Below, piece by piece: positions 9,944 to 25,500 of a stretch of 64,000 bases of DNA. Position 1 is the first letter of the stretch, and each line of letters starts with the position of its first letter. The translations under genes were made by a program, and so were the position numbers. Under the pieces are notes generated by a model. That model searched no databases, had not been told where the DNA came from, and was given only the letters and a program-made list of their open reading frames with translations. Source of the stretch: Cinnamomum chago (Eukaryota > Streptophyta > Magnoliopsida > Laurales > Lauraceae); the NCBI GenBank assembly GCA_038049695.1, contig CP142452.1, positions 68,825,501 to 68,889,500 of the forward strand, read 5' to 3'.

Positions 9944-12900
9944 TTAAGCTCTACCCGTGGGGGCTCCTTGTTTAAGCAATGTCTCCAGAGACTTTGGATC
10001 TGTGACAGGAGCACTGCATGCGAAATTCTGACAGACCAGAGCCACTACCTTCCCTACTGGGCTACCCTTTGCCATTTGTGCAATGTTCTTGTTGTGGCTT
10101 TCCCAGAACTCCATTTCTTCATCATCATTGGCCTCTATCAGAATCACCTGCTTGCACATATGATTGCGACAATTAAATGAACCCATTTACTGTGGGTACA
10201 CAAAATGATCAGCACATAAAGAGAATTATAAATGAAATAATTTAGGTTTCTCTTTTCACAGAATTAACAGTCATCAATTCCTTTGTGGCCAGGGTAACTT
10301 ATCAGCGAGCCAATCACATTTAGTGGGGATTTGAAGTAAGGTTGTTGAAGAGTGGGGCAGTGCGCGCAGAGCTTGAGCTGGGCGTAGCCCAGCTCAACTC
10401 AACCTGAGCTTCTAAGTAGGAATGTCAACAAATCTAGCTGCAGAAAAGAGCTTGAGCTGGGCCCTGTTCAGCTCAACTTGGCTTGAGCTCTACTCAGTTA
10501 AGGGCTTGCCTCAAATCTTGAACTTGGCTAGATTAAGTTTCCATTTTATATGAGCCGAAGACCAAGTTCAAGCCCAAGCTCAGTTCATTATCGTACATAA
10601 ATGTATGTACAAGGAAGGAAACTATATCTCAAGCCCAAGCTCGGTTCGTCAGTGTACATAAATGTATGTATGACTGTATGAGGAAGGACAATCTATCCCA
10701 AGCCCAAGCTTGAGCTCAGTTCCTTTATAATCAAGCTTGTGGATTTGGCAGTCGAGCTCAAGCTCAGCCCATGCTCAGCTCACTTACGCCCCAAATTCTG
10801 CTATTATTCTGCCTCTTTGAGCATTCTGCCTTATACTGTATTCTTTGAGATTTTTTTGGTCTGACCAAAGTTGCACATTTGGATGTACCTTCTATTTAGT
10901 CAATTTCAAGCTGACAAGCATTTGTCTCTATCTTGAATTCGACGAGATGGTTTTCATTCCATTAAAATCAGGAGCAAACTCAAAGTTGCAATGTCCTATT
11001 TGGTGAAGACAATGACTTTTCTGCCTACTATATCATTACCAGTAATGGGGTCTGACATTCAACAGGAAGAACTAATGCATTGCAAATTTGTTTCTAAACA
11101 AATATTTGGCTTCCCGTTCAAGAGAACAACAATCTTGATAGTATGTCAGCACTAATGCATCTAAATGCTGCTGCGTACAAGCTCACCCTTGCAACAACCC
11201 TTTTAAAAATCTTCACTCTTTTTTTTTTATGGGTAAAAAAATATTCAGTCTTAATAAGGTTATTGTCAGGAGAAAGTAAGCGCTACAATTGGACTCACCG
11301 TTTCGTTTGGATCATATGAAGCATGGGCAGCAACAACCATGTCCTCAAATTCTGGAGAATTCTTATCCCCAACCAGTACAACTTGCTTCCTTGAAGGCAC
11401 TGATAGCATGTCTGCTGCACAGCACATCAGCGGGACAGCCACAGCCTGATCTTTCAATCTTGATTCGAACACTGCCTGTAACCACAATCGTCGGAGAACA
11501 TCAATGATTGGGTGTAATGGAGGGCAGAGTTCTCGAGTCACAAGTCCTTGTTAATTTATACAGTTTGACACCCTCACACTTAAACATGCATCCTGTTAAT
11601 AGGAATCATGAGATATGTCAATTTCGATGGGCCAGAAGTCTCTTAAGGGCAAGTCCTAACCCTTATGTGGCCCACAAACTCAACGATGAAGAAAAACATA
11701 GTATAATACAACAATATTTGAAAGAGAGGCCCAGACCAGATGGGACCATTCAATCAACGAGATTCTTCAGGAGAAACTGAGAAAACATCCATAGCAGAGC
11801 CCTTTAGATAAAAAGCCAGATCACCAGACCTGGCCCCTCGTGTCCTGAGCCAGTCCTAGCAAACTTAAACATTTTTCTGATTTGCAGAACCCTATATTTC
11901 CATTTCTTTTTCAAGTTACTGGAAATTAAGTATGAGAAAACCTGGATATAACATGACCTGCTCAGAGACCCAAAGGCATATGGCTCGCACCTCGGTCCTT
12001 CTAGGTTTATGAACAAGATTAATTATTTTCTTAATCTCTAAGGTTATCGTTTTTCTTCTCTCTTTTCTGTTTCTTATATTTGTATATTCATGTTTACAAC
12101 AGTACAAACAGATTCTGCAGAAGATGATTACCAGTAGATGATCTGCAGTTTCTCTATAATAGCTAGACTTGCCCCCCTCAACCATAGAAGACAATCTTAT
12201 GAGATTAATTGCTGATACTGAGTTCCCTGAAGGCTCTGCTCCATCATGATCTTCTTTTACTCGGAGCAGGACAGATGGGTCTTCTCCTGGGGTATTAAAG
12301 TAGCCTCCACCATCTCCATCAAGAAACAAATTATCCTGAGAAAATAAATTCATTACACATGAAAATGTCATAATCATGGGAAACCTTTCAAAAGCATTCA
12401 TATATAAGTAATTACACTGGCATTAGTTGCTAGATATAATGTCACTTGAGGGGATAAATTTTTTTTGGGGGACCAATGATGGTACAGGTGGGATCCAACT
12501 TTCAGCAATTTGAGTGAACACATCCTAATCATGGGAGCCTTTGACAATAAGTCAAAAACATTGCCATCGAAAATGTAATTAGACTGAGACAGAGTGCTTT
12601 CTTTTCCTCAATTAAACGAACAACAGAGCTGAGCTGATGGAGACAACTTTCAGTAACATTTGACTCTCCGGTGGTCAACATTTCACACAAGCAAGTTCAG
12701 GTGGTTGGAATCATTTGAAGAGAAGTTTCTGGGGGTATCTCATGCATGATAAATCCCATCATATGGGCTGTTTAGGTCATCAGTAAGTATACCACATATG
12801 CATTCTTCATTGGACCAAGCAAATGTGTGGATCATACCATATATTCATTATTCTGACTACTTGCCTGAGTAGCTTGCAGTTCAATTGCCCATGATAACCA

Positions 12901-15900
12901 GTTGGTTCCGCCACCGAATTCATACAGATCTAGCAATCCTGAAATCAGAAAGGCATAATCATCTAAGAATCCAGGAGCTTTTGATGGGCCATTCCGGAAG
13001 CTGTGGTATAGCCTGCCTGTTTGCTCATCATACAGCCTACTCCTGATAAAAGATGCTGCCTTTTCTGCAACTTCAAGGTATTCCTTTGGCTGTTAAAACA
13101 TATCAAGTGATTAAACAGCAAAACAAAATGCACATATACTAAGGCTAATCATATTCATAAGTCAAAATATAAGCGGCCATGAAAGAACATGAAACTGCTC
13201 ATCTAGGTCTCAAATGAGCTGGCTTTTTTTATTTATTTTAAGTACATCATAAAACTAATTACATTACTTGTGGAAAAGTAAATAAATAAAATCAAGTGGA
13301 CAGCACAATCCCTGGCTTTAAATGTATTGCATTGTCTACATGGGAGCTGCCCATTCCATGATTAGGGCAAATGTATATTTTGACAAGGCAAATGATGCCG
13401 ATAGGTCCCGACCCATGACTAGGGAAATGGAAGCCCCCAACAGAGACTAGTCTTGTCGCATAGAAAAAATAGTTACATTATAGATACTGCAACAAAGCCC
13501 AGAAAAAAAACAGGCCAACAAATAAGGTGTTAACTATCTTCTAATATGAGATTCTTTAAGGTATTCCTCATCCACACTGACAGTCTAGCTTGCCAAACCA
13601 TGGCCCTGCACATATAAAATCATGCCCCTAGGTGCTGTACAATTGATGCTGACGACCTATAATTTTTTACTCTTCTCTAAAATGATACAGAACAAATAAC
13701 AAGTTTTTTGTTGAACTCCAAATGGATGGCACATATGCAGCCACCTAAACAGAAGACCTGTTGAGCTGGAGGGAATGCCCAGTTGGCCAGTGTACTGTTC
13801 CCAAACAACAAACAAATTAAATTTTATGTGACTCATTTAAACAGCAGAAACAAATGGGCTTTTGTCCCCGATTGTAGATTCATTATTTTTTCTTATTTCC
13901 ACTTGCCTAGTGGGAAAGTTTTATCTTTAATTTCCAGGGTTCAAACCCAGGCCAGCGAATGAAAGGGTAGGTGCCTTGCCACTATCCAACTGTGGATTGG
14001 CCCCTGACTTTTGATTCAGGACACACAAATACTAAGAAAATGGGCTATTGCCCACAGTTGTAGATACTGAACATGCAAATGCTAACAATAAAATCAATCA
14101 AAAGAAAATCACCAAATTGTTGAGATACACAACTGAAAGGATAAGCCTTACATCACATCCAATTACAGGAAAATTGAATTTAGTTCCCTTGGATTCTGTC
14201 TTGAGAATTTTAGAAGCTCTTGCGAAGGAAGAAATTGTAAGCCCATTCCATGAAACAATGACCTACACAAGCATCACATTAAAAAGTTCATAAAGAAATA
14301 GAGCAATACACGATCATAGTTTTGGAATATATACCTTATCATCACAAGCATCACATGAAAAAGTTCATAAAGAAATAGAGCGATACGCATTCATAGTTTT
14401 GGAATATATACCTTATCATCTAAATGTGGTCGTGGCCGATTTGACCGCACCTCAAAAAGCTTCTGTCGACATGCTCCCAGAATATCAGAATATTCATCCA
14501 TGGACATGCCCCACTTAGATGCCATTGTAGAAAGATCTTTTCTTTCAATGAGCACATTTTTTCCTTTAAATTCTTCATGAGGATCGCTCATTCCAGAAAG
14601 ATCACAATTTCCTGAGGGTTTTATGTAATAGTGATCCTTGAAAAGATTTGCAGCATCTCCAAGTATGTCTTCAACCTTTGGAAAAAGAGGAAACCAATAT
14701 TTATTTAACCCAGAAAAGAACCAATCATCAAGAGAAACTAAAGATAGGGACTGATGGATTTTAAGGTAAAACTAGCCACAGTGATTAACATCAGGACCAT
14801 CTCATGAAGAGAGTAAGCAGACCCCATCATTATTCTTATGGGTAATTTGACTCGAACTCACAACCTCAGCATCATAACAAAGAGCATCATCCAACTTTGC
14901 TACAGGCTCTTAGTCTAACCCATCAATCAAAGTTGAATAGATCAAGCATGTCATGGCAAAGCTTCCACTTCCTACACACTACAAGAGTTGAATTTTGACA
15001 TCATCCCATGCATGCTAACTAACAATAGTATCTATATTTACTTATATGGGTATGCATATATGTTTGAGCCCATGCACACATGCAAGTGTCCAAATACTTG
15101 ATCCTCACTTTCTTTTTTTGAGAAAAGTAACATTCACCAATAATAAGGTGGCAAAATCGCTTAAAGGTTGATTGATTATCTGCACAATTGATGAAATTGA
15201 ATCCCCGAATGTGTTAAAAGATTCTACCATTCAGAAACTTTTTACCATAGAGTCTACTACTTACTATAAAGAGAGAAGAGATGAGGGAAGCTAAGCTATC
15301 TCACATATGTAATTACCATAATAATATTGTAACATGAGATGTCTCCTACATAGTTCCCTACATTCAGTTTTCAGCCCGGTAGCCATGCCCAACAAGCAAC
15401 TTCTTCAGAAAGTACAGCCAATCCAATTAGATAAGTAGACATGAATTTTCAGTGAGTTAAGTGATCAGTCCTACGATAGCAACATAGTTTTATATGCTCA
15501 GGGTACCACTATTGCATCATGTCAATACAGATAACTGATACAAGATTATTCACAAGATTTTAAGCTGTCTATATCTGCTAACTTTCACTGACTGCTTATC
15601 ATATGCAGACTTTTTAATAAATAAAAGTTCTCTGTTGCTTCTCTAAAAAAAGTTAAATAAATTGTTATATATACATATGTAGATGGACAACCCCCGCCCC
15701 CGCCCCCCCAAAAATAAATAAATAAATAAATAAAAAGAAAACAACGGGAAAAAAGTCACCAGATCCCATGGGTATGCACTGTTCCGAATGGACTAAATTG
15801 TTGGACCGACTGACACTTTTTTTTTTAAATATAAAACCGTTAAGCTTGTGGGCCATAGATAAAGGGGTTAGGATGATCTGATGAATCTCAATTTTTACAC

Positions 15901-18900
15901 AAAGGTAGGGCCCATCAAGATCTTTCCATCCTCAGGATAAGGGCGGGCAGGGGATCCAGACTATACATATAAAATACATCATCATCATCATCAAACCCTT
16001 GACCCAATTATGTTGGGGTCAGCTACATGAATTTTGCGTAGATGCCCCATACTGAGTACAAATAATTTCTAGCTTTATATATGCTAACATTCAATGAGGA
16101 TAATCTTAATAGGAAATACCACACACAGGACTTACAAGATTCTTGACCCTAGGATAATGTGACCTAGGCTTTAACTTTGCACATGAAAGGCCAATGGTCT
16201 AATGATTCAGACCATTTATGTGCCGGACAGCATAATAGATGGACCATTACCACAAAAATAACTCAGGTCAGAAGATCCTTGCCATCCCCATTTTTACATT
16301 AAGTGTGGACCATTGTGCCATTCTAGCATTCTATTCAAAATCTATCGATCAAGGTGTTGGGTTTATCATTCAAGAATATGATTAGGACATGCTCTGCTAG
16401 AGCCCATAGTGGGGTCCATATGTCTGCATCACCTTGCATATCCTTGAGTTGAAAATCATACAATTCCTCACAGAGAATAAAACCACCTGGAGTGGCAGAC
16501 CATTAGAATGATACGTGGTTTCTTTTGTCTGGACTGTTAGCATGTTCTCAGTGAAAATTGGACACATGTCAATAAGCACAGCAATTATTACAATAAAATT
16601 GCTTTCAGGATTAGGTGATAAAAATGAAGAAACCTCTCTGCTTGTCCAAACATAGAAGGCTCCTTCCTTTTTTCTGGAGGCACCTTCAAATTCAGAACTA
16701 TCCGCATCTTCAGCTGAATAAATTTCACCCTCTGGTCCAATCATCTCTCTCCTTATATAATCAAGAATATCGCGTGCTACAGTTGAATAGAATTTATCTT
16801 TCTTGATCGAAAATGCATCTAAATAGACATTAGCAAGCTGTCCCTGATCGTACAGCATCTTCTCAAAGTGCGGAACTGCTCAAAAGGCAACAAACTTTGA
16901 ATTTAATAATGAGGAATAAGTTGGATAACAAGCAAAAGTAAATGAAAATATATAATTAATTAAGCACAAAACAACACAACTGTCCAAAATAGTAACATGA
17001 ATATCCAGTTAGCTCTCCGCAGGAACTCACCATGCCAACACTCATCTACACTATATCTATGAAAACCACCTCCAACGTGATCATGGATGCCGCCTCTTGC
17101 CATGCATTGCAAGGTAAAGCAAACCATCTTTAAAAGCTCATTAGCTTCACTCCCCTTGCAACTTTCCTGCTGCTTCTTCGACTCATAAAGCATAAGTTGA
17201 ATCTCAACAGGCCTAGGAAACTTTGGGGCATTTCCAAATCCACCAAACTTTGCATCATAACTCCTTGAAAGCTATGAAATAAAATCATAAACTAACTCAA
17301 TTAGAAGAAAATAATATAAAAATGTGGAAGCCACACAGGAGGCAAATCTTATTGCTTTCCGAATACTAAATCAAAATTTGAAATTCACCAACTCACATCT
17401 TAAACCTTGCAAGCTATTAAAAAAATCACGAATTTAGAAGAAATAACTCAGAGAATAAGCTCGTAGAAGTCACACATGAGACCAATAGTATTGCATTATA
17501 AATACTTGCAAAAGCTCTTTTTTTTTTTTATCGGCAGCTGAAATTCATTTAAAAGAGACCATCAAACCGATTGGAAAGAAACAGGGGTATAAAAGCTTTC
17601 TACCAAAAAGGAAAACACAAGAAAACCATAGCAAGAAACAAGTTGCATGGTGAAAGCAGGAGGAGATCTGTCTACCCTTGCTTGGCCAGAAGAGTCCACC
17701 CAGCCATTTGCCATCCTCCGAATGTGCTTGAATTCCATGGAAATTTAAGATGGCAAAATTTTGATCTCATTAAAAAGAAATTGAAACCTCTAAGGTATCA
17801 AAGCAAAGGATGACAAACAACCAAGAAATGGCATTCCAAAAATCACTCTCTACAATCAACTTGGATCGAAAAGAAGCAACAAAAAATGTGGAGTGTTAAT
17901 GGCCATGACCTCTACCTCATTAGATTCCATGCAACCGACTGGCTTAGAGAACATTACCAACACCTCACCAACACTAATATGAAGGACCTCTCCTATGCCA
18001 ATAGGCCCTGATTTGTCCCTCGCTGCTCCATCAACATTAAACTTCAATACCACATCTCTTGTAGGAGACTAAGAGACCACTCTATCCACCTTGAAAGGCG
18101 TACTTAACAAAGACACCTCCCAATTATGAAGAATCCCTTCCACTCTTAATATTCCGAACTCACTCCTTACTAAAACCCACTTAGCCATCCTCAAAAGAAC
18201 CAAATTTGCCACCTCTTCAGTAAGCAAACTAAGTTCCTTTAAATAAACTGTCCTTCCTCTCTTTCCAAATGGACCACAGAATCACATACAGGACAAGCCT
18301 CCACAGTGTTTCCATAACCACCAAAGGGAGAAAACCTCCACGCGCTATGATGCGCGGATACTTCAAAGTGGACAACGTATCGTGTCTAATACTTCACTTT
18401 CTATGTGTAAAATCTGTATCCCTACCATATCCATAGCGTGTCCCTACCTTATCCTTGCCGTATCTGGCCATCATAGTCCATGCGTCAAACCAACCTATCA
18501 TTCCAATACCCCGGAAAGCACCAACATACTTCACATTTCACAAGAAAATGAAACCCAAAAAAAAAAAAACACGTAATGCACAAACAGTTGATCAACTGTC
18601 TCCCTATCCTTACCACACAACAAACACAAATCTGAGATGGCTTCTGACACCAAACCTCTCCTCCTAAGATTGCCCACCGTTGAGACCACCCATGATCGCA
18701 AGACAGCAAAACGCCTCCTCTTGAGGAGGAGCCAAACCAATCACACCAACGATCAAGCAGGCTTCGCCTCTAGGATTCACAACCATGGAGAAGGACGTAG
18801 TAGAGAAAACCTTGAAAGGGAAAGGCTTGCAAATACGTTGATCAACTCCTCCCCTGCAAATAAAAAGTTAGAAAGCAGACTCAAGAACGATGTATGCTCA

Positions 18901-19559
18901 ATCCCTTCCAATTGACGTAAACCTCTCCTAAAATACACACCCCAAAGAACAAAACCCCCTTACCCTCATAACAATCTTTGACTGAAAACAACTTGTTAAC
19001 AACCATCCTAAATAATGTAGGAAACATTGAAAACAAAAGGACCCCCACCCAAACAAGCATCAACCCAAAAAAAGGCTCAACTACCCTTCCCCGCTTGAAA
19101 ACCCACCTCCTTATTGAACACCTTCCCTCCCCAAGAAAACACATCCCCAATTTTTAAAACGTTACCCCATAAACCCAACACCCGATGCCTACATACGCTA
19201 CCAAGAGCCCAACCCCACTCTCCTCACCATATTTTGCAACAATAACTCTTCACTACAAAGTCTCTCTTTCCTCCTCGAATCTCCACCACCACTTAGCCAC
19301 TCCCAATTCTCAATTTCCAAATCCGCTAGACCTAAACCTCCCTCACCTTTAAGTTTAATGACTTTACAACACTTTAAAAGAAGCAACTTCCTTTTATCTC
19401 TCCATTCTTCCCATAGAAAATCCCTACAGATACGATCCAAATGAGATGTCAACAATAGCTTTATAGTAAGCCATTGCAGACAACTCTTTTTTTCTTCTCA
19501 TCTCCTTTTCTTTTAGTGAAGAGACCATAGAGTCAAGATGTAGCTTTAATATATATATA

Positions 19560-19592
<33 letters not shown>

Positions 19593-22500
19593 ATTTAAAA
19601 TCTCATTATCAACAAGTGATTATCTATGCAAAAAGATTTTTCGTCCTTGGTCGGAGTTTCCTGTACTAAAGTCAAGAAGGGCTTCATGAAGCCAATGGAA
19701 GCAAATGTCAAGAAGGGCTATGAGGTTCCAAAATTGTCCAAAAAATTACCGCATCTTAAAAACATAATCAAGACATGGAATAGAGAGGTTTTATCAAGTT
19801 TGAGGTCACTAGAGCTGCTACATCTAACGGGATTGGGGGTTGGGATCTATTGGAGGAGGAGAGGGCTGAGTCAGGAGAAGAGGAAGGCGAGGAAGGCCAC
19901 TGTTAGTACAGTAGATTGTGGGAGATTAATTGTATGGAAGAAGTCAAGGCAAAAATCGGGAACCCTTTGGCTAAAAGGAGACAAAAACAACAAGTGTTTC
20001 CACCAAATGGAAAATGTTAGTAAAACGGTTAACTATGTCAGCAGAATTAGAAGGGGGCATGTCAAGAAATTAAAGAAGAGATTGCTTGCTTTTTTGAGAA
20101 GATATATGCTAGTGATTCTTCTCCAAAGCCTTCTTTGGAAGGGAGGGATTTCTTTCCTTTCATCTCCTCAAGCCTAGGGGAGTGGTTGGAGAGAGAGCTT
20201 GAGGAGGAGGATGTCAAGGTGGCTATTATTGATTGTGGAGGCGATATGGCTCCAAGGCCTGATGGTTTTAAGTTCTCGTTCATTCAAGTAGCTTGGGATG
20301 TGTTAAAAGACTGATTTCTATGCGATGAAGTCAGAATTTCATCGGATAGGAAGATTGAACAAGAAAATTAATGCTACTTCTTTAACTGTTATTCCTAAAG
20401 TTACTAATCCAATGGATATTATGGAATCTAGGCCAATCAATCTGGTGGGATGCATGTATAATTTGCTTTCAAAAATTCTATCTAGTAGATTGAAGAAAGT
20501 TATCTTGCTTATCATTAGCCCTTTTCAAGGGGCGTTAGAGCAAAAATAGGCAGATTTTCGATGGGATCCTCATTGCTAATGAGCTTTTTGACTCAAGGAA
20601 GAGATATAGAAAGCAGGTGCTATTTTCAAAATTGATATGAAAAGGGGTTATGATCACGTAGATTGTGGCTTTATGAACTACATGTTAAGGAGGTTTGGGT
20701 CTAGGGAGAGGTGGCGCACTTGGATCTAGAAATGTATTTCCACAACTACTTTTTCTGCCTTGGCGAGTGGTTCACCCTCCAGATTATTCAAATCTTCTTA
20801 GGGGCTTAGGCAAGGGGACCCCACTCTCCTTTCTTGTTCACTTAGGTAGTAGAAGCCTTGAATGCTCTTCACTCTAAAGCTAAACTTAGAAGACTTGACA
20901 ATGGATTCAAGCTAGGCAAAGGCAATGAAGCTATTACCCACCTTCAGTTTGCAAATGACACCATTCTTTTTAGTTCGACTAGTTTAGAGGAGGTATTAGT
21001 GTTGAAGAGAATTCTTAGGTGTTTTGAGCTTTCTTCAAGGCTGAAGATCAATCTAGCCAAGAGTGTGGCGGTGGACTTGTGGGGTGTTCGGATGAGGTAA
21101 TTCAGCCTTAGTCTTGGCGTCTCATTGCAAGATGGGTAAGTTAGCAATTCTGTATTTGGCTTTTGCCCATTGAGGCTCATTCAAGATCCCGGGCAGTTTA
21201 AGATCCAGTTGTAGAAAATTTGAACAGAGGCTTTCTGCATGGAAAAGGAATTATCTTTTTTCTTGATGGAAGAACTACATTGATCAAGGCTACATTACCC
21301 AGTCTTCCAGTGTTCTACCTATTTCTTTTGTTGATACAGGTGGCAACAAGGGAGAAGCTGGATTGTATTTGTAATAATTTTTTTATGGGAAGGCTAGAGC
21401 GATAAAAGTAAGTTACAATCTTATGAAGCGGTGTGCTATTATTAACCCAAATGATGCGGGAGGCTTAAGTCCTGAGAATTTGGAAGTGGGGAATTGGGCA
21501 TTGTTGGCTAACTTATGGTGGAGACTTAAGGAGGAAATGGAAGCTTTGTGAAGAAGAGTTATTGTTGCAAAATATGGTGAGGATGAGTGGGGTTGGATTC
21601 CTTGTAGTGTCCCTAAGCATCTAGTGTCGAGTTTTTGTGGTAACAATTTAAAAACTGGGGATGTGTCTTCTATGGGGGGGTGTCTAGCAGGGGTGTGGGA
21701 CTTAGAGGAGGACGGTAGTCAAGTCCTGTTTTGGTTCAATGATTGGTTGGGTGGAGATCCTTTATGTTCAGTGTTTGCTGGATTATTATGGATTGTAGTG
21801 AATAAGTTGTCGTCAATCAAAAAATGTTAAGCGGTGATGAGGGCCTTTTTGTTGGGGGGGTGTGTCCTTCAGGAAAGTTTTGTGTGAACCGGAGGAGTCT
21901 AAGTATTCATCTTTGTTGAGCATGCTTTTAAACGTTTTTATTTGTAGGGGAGAAGTTGACCTGCGTATCTAGAAGTCTTGTCCTTTTGATGTTTCCTTTT
22001 CTAAGTATTTCTCCATGACTACGAAGAGGATTCTGGAGGCAAAGCCCGCCCTAGGGTGACAATGTTCTGCTGGTTTGCTGTCGCAGGGAAAGTTTCTACG
22101 ACAAACAATCTTAAGAAGAGAGGTACAGTGTCAGAGGTTATTTCAAATTTGTGCTTGCTTTTTGGGAAGGATAAGAAGGTGATTGACCATATGTTTGTTC
22201 ATTGTGAGTTCTTTTGTTTTTTGTGTTCATGCTTTCTTGTGAAGTTTGGGGTTTCTTGCCGTCTTCCGAGGTCGTTGGCGACTTGATTGGTGAATGGAGG
22301 TTCTCTCCTTTTGGTGGTGGTGGGAAGACCATGTGAAGATCATTCCATATGCTATTTTGTGGTCTATTTGAAAAAAGAGGAAAGCCAGAGTTTTTAAAGT
22401 GTCAAAGAGTGCAATGGTATGGGCAAATAGAATAGAATGGGATAATTTCCACAGGATCAATTGATCTCTATATATCATGTTGTACAAGCCTTGATTTGGA

Positions 22501-25500
22501 CTACAAATTAGCAATTATCTAGTCATATTACAGTCAACCCTATCCTAATATAATAAACAGAATTTGCATAGGGTGTTAGAATTTGACTAAACAAAGGAGT
22601 TGGGCTTATTATACAAGTGGGCGTTTGGCATGATAGACCCAGAATCTTTAACATAGAGAGACTTCTATGGTTGCAAAAGAGGTTGCACACTTGGTATTGT
22701 TAAGGATAGACAAGGGAGTTTTTGCATGGGCGAATTGGGAGACTTAGGTTAAACAGGTCTTTTAAAGGTGGCTAGAGTGGTTTCTTGGACACCCCCTGAT
22801 GGGAGAGATGTTGTAGTTTAGTGTTGATTGAGCGTCGAGGGGAAAACCAAGGTCCGCAGGAAATTGGAGGGGGTGCTTCGTAACAACGGTGGTGATGTGT
22901 TGGTTTTGTTCTCTAAGCATGTTGGCTGTATGAAATCTAATAAGGTGGAGGCCGTCGCTATCGTAGAGGCACAACACATTTATGTCCCTTCTTCTCAAGC
23001 CAAGTTTATTGTGGAGACTGAGACTAAGAATGTGATTTCTTGGTTGTCTTGTTTTGCTTTGCTCCCTTGGAGATTTCAGTCTTTAATGAGATCGACTAAC
23101 TGTTGTCTTCAATTTCTGTGGAGTTCAAGCATATTGGGCGGATGGCAAAGGTTTGGTAGATTCCTTGGCCAAGCAAGGGGTGGATAGATCTTCAACTTTT
23201 GTTGCTTTCACTATGTAACTTGTTTATTTTCTTTTTTGTTTGTTTTTGCTTCCTTGTTGGTAATTGGTATAATGCTTTTATACCTTACTATCTTCCCAAT
23301 AATTTAGATTTCAGCTACCAATAATTGAAAAAAGTGACCATCTATGAGTTTCTTGGTTTTAGTGTCTATCTCTGACAATCAAAACCAAGTGGAAGAGAAA
23401 TTCTTGGTTTTAGCATCTATCTCTGACAATCAAAACAAAGTGGAAGAGAAACTTGACCTAATCCTTAACCATATCTTGTTTGTTCATCACAAAGTTTTCT
23501 AACCGAAAGAGCAACTATATGATCCTTTACCCAAGAAGTCTAAGAGCTGGGAATCCTCACTCAATGGGTGGATGAGAGGGCATTTTGACAATTAAGTGAC
23601 AAAGGGCAGCCCAGTTGGTTGGGCACCCATTTCTCACCCAACTGTCCAAGGTTCGATCATTGGGTTCCCATAAGAGCAGGTTTCTTTTCCCATGGTTGAG
23701 GCTCCTCTTCCTGTAGGAGCATGCTTCTTTTCCCATGGCTGGGGTATCTAATATGTCCCAACCTCCTTAGTTAGGTATCACGAAAAAAAAAAAAAAAAAC
23801 CATTATTGGATCCCTAGCTTGACTCCTTGGGCCAAGCCCACAAGGAGAAACAATGATCATCAAACCCTTCCCTATTTCTTGGGTCAAGGATCACGTATTC
23901 CCACAAGTAGAAACAAAGATGATATGACACAAATCTTGCCTGTTCAGCACATAGGTCCAATGCTGTTTGGGAGAGCCCATCTGGTAATCTTTGAGAGCTA
24001 GCTTTTATTGATAATGCTTCCGAAAGTTTCTCTATTGCAAATGCACCACTCTGCTCAATCGTCTCCCGTTTGGTTTCCCAAGCTTCCTTCACCTTCCTGC
24101 GCAGACATAAAAAATAATTGATTAGGGAGCAAACCATATAGAAAGAGGGTGCATTTCTCAACATAACATAGATAATAGGTGCACCTGAGTATAGTTTTGA
24201 AACCTGGTCGACCATACTTGTCATCCGGAGGGAAGTACGTACCACCCATTAAGGGTTTCAGATCGGGAGAGAGGAAGACACTCAATGGCCAACCGCCCCC
24301 ACCATACAATGCTTGTACATACGTCATGTATACCTACAAATGGGAAAGTTGAGCTCAAGAACATGAATTTGATGGTTTGGATGGATACCCTAATTGTGGC
24401 AGTTGGGAGGCTTTTGAGTGGAGACCAATGAATGAATGTTCCAGATCATCCTCTCTACATATGACCTCAAATGAAGCGAGTGATGGTTTGACTTGGAAAT
24501 GTTGGAGCAAGGACATGTTATATATTAAATAATAAGCAATGATTCTTCTAGACTTTCTGTCTTTCCCCAGCGATGGATGATATAGAAGGAAAGCATCCTC
24601 GTGTGCAAATGCTTTAACGCCAACCCCCCACCCCCCACAAACAGAAAAAAAAAAAAAAAAAAAGAAGAAAACATATTGAATTGCAAGAACTTTATACTAC
24701 CTTAACTCTTTATACTACTTTAACTAAGGCGTAATAGAAGAGTAAATCAGTATCTTCATTGCATGCATTTTCCTCACCTTATCAACGTCAGGTCGCTCCT
24801 CACGATCCACCTGTTGCAAGTAACTTTTAGAAACAAAAGATCTGGAAAATGACAGTGGTTGGGAACAGAAAGTCCACGAAAATTTATGATCTATATAGAT
24901 GAAGTGGTAAAATAAGCACGCAACACAACACCATTTACAGAAAAAAATATTTCAACCATGTCAACTTCGGGGTATATTAAAGAATATAAGTATATAACAC
25001 ATGAGAACAAATATATGCCCACATTTTTTTATGATAATGAAATATCCTTGAAAAGGTAAGCAAGTAAAGTCAAAAATGGGAAAAGAAGAGACAACTCACC
25101 TTGATGCTGACAAACCAGTCACTTAGCAATCTCGCAACCTCTTCGTTCTCAAATGACTCAACTTCCATGACATGACACCTTGATAAGAATTACTAATGAG
25201 TTAGTATATGAATGATCTAACATTACTCATTGGACAGGGAAGACGTTCTTTGCTCTGAAACTAGTTTTCCAGAATATTCAAGAAAACGGCGAATGCAATT
25301 TTTTGTAATAATGGTCAATCCAACTGAAAACATGAGCAAATTTAAGGACGGCAAGAGAACAAAAAACGCATTCCAATAGCTCAAGATTTGGAAACAGCTA
25401 TTTTCATTGCCGTGGCAGCATGCAAATCTTCTTTTTATCGATAACAATATCTATTAAAAGAATAAACAGTATAAGGGAAGCAAGGTCTCAAATGATGCAT

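Noticed and set aside
17571-18915. Plus-strand frames (80, 64, 70 and 92 codons)
   Set aside because: Antisense to the minus-strand LINE copy, whose RNase H and C-terminal motifs are recognisable.
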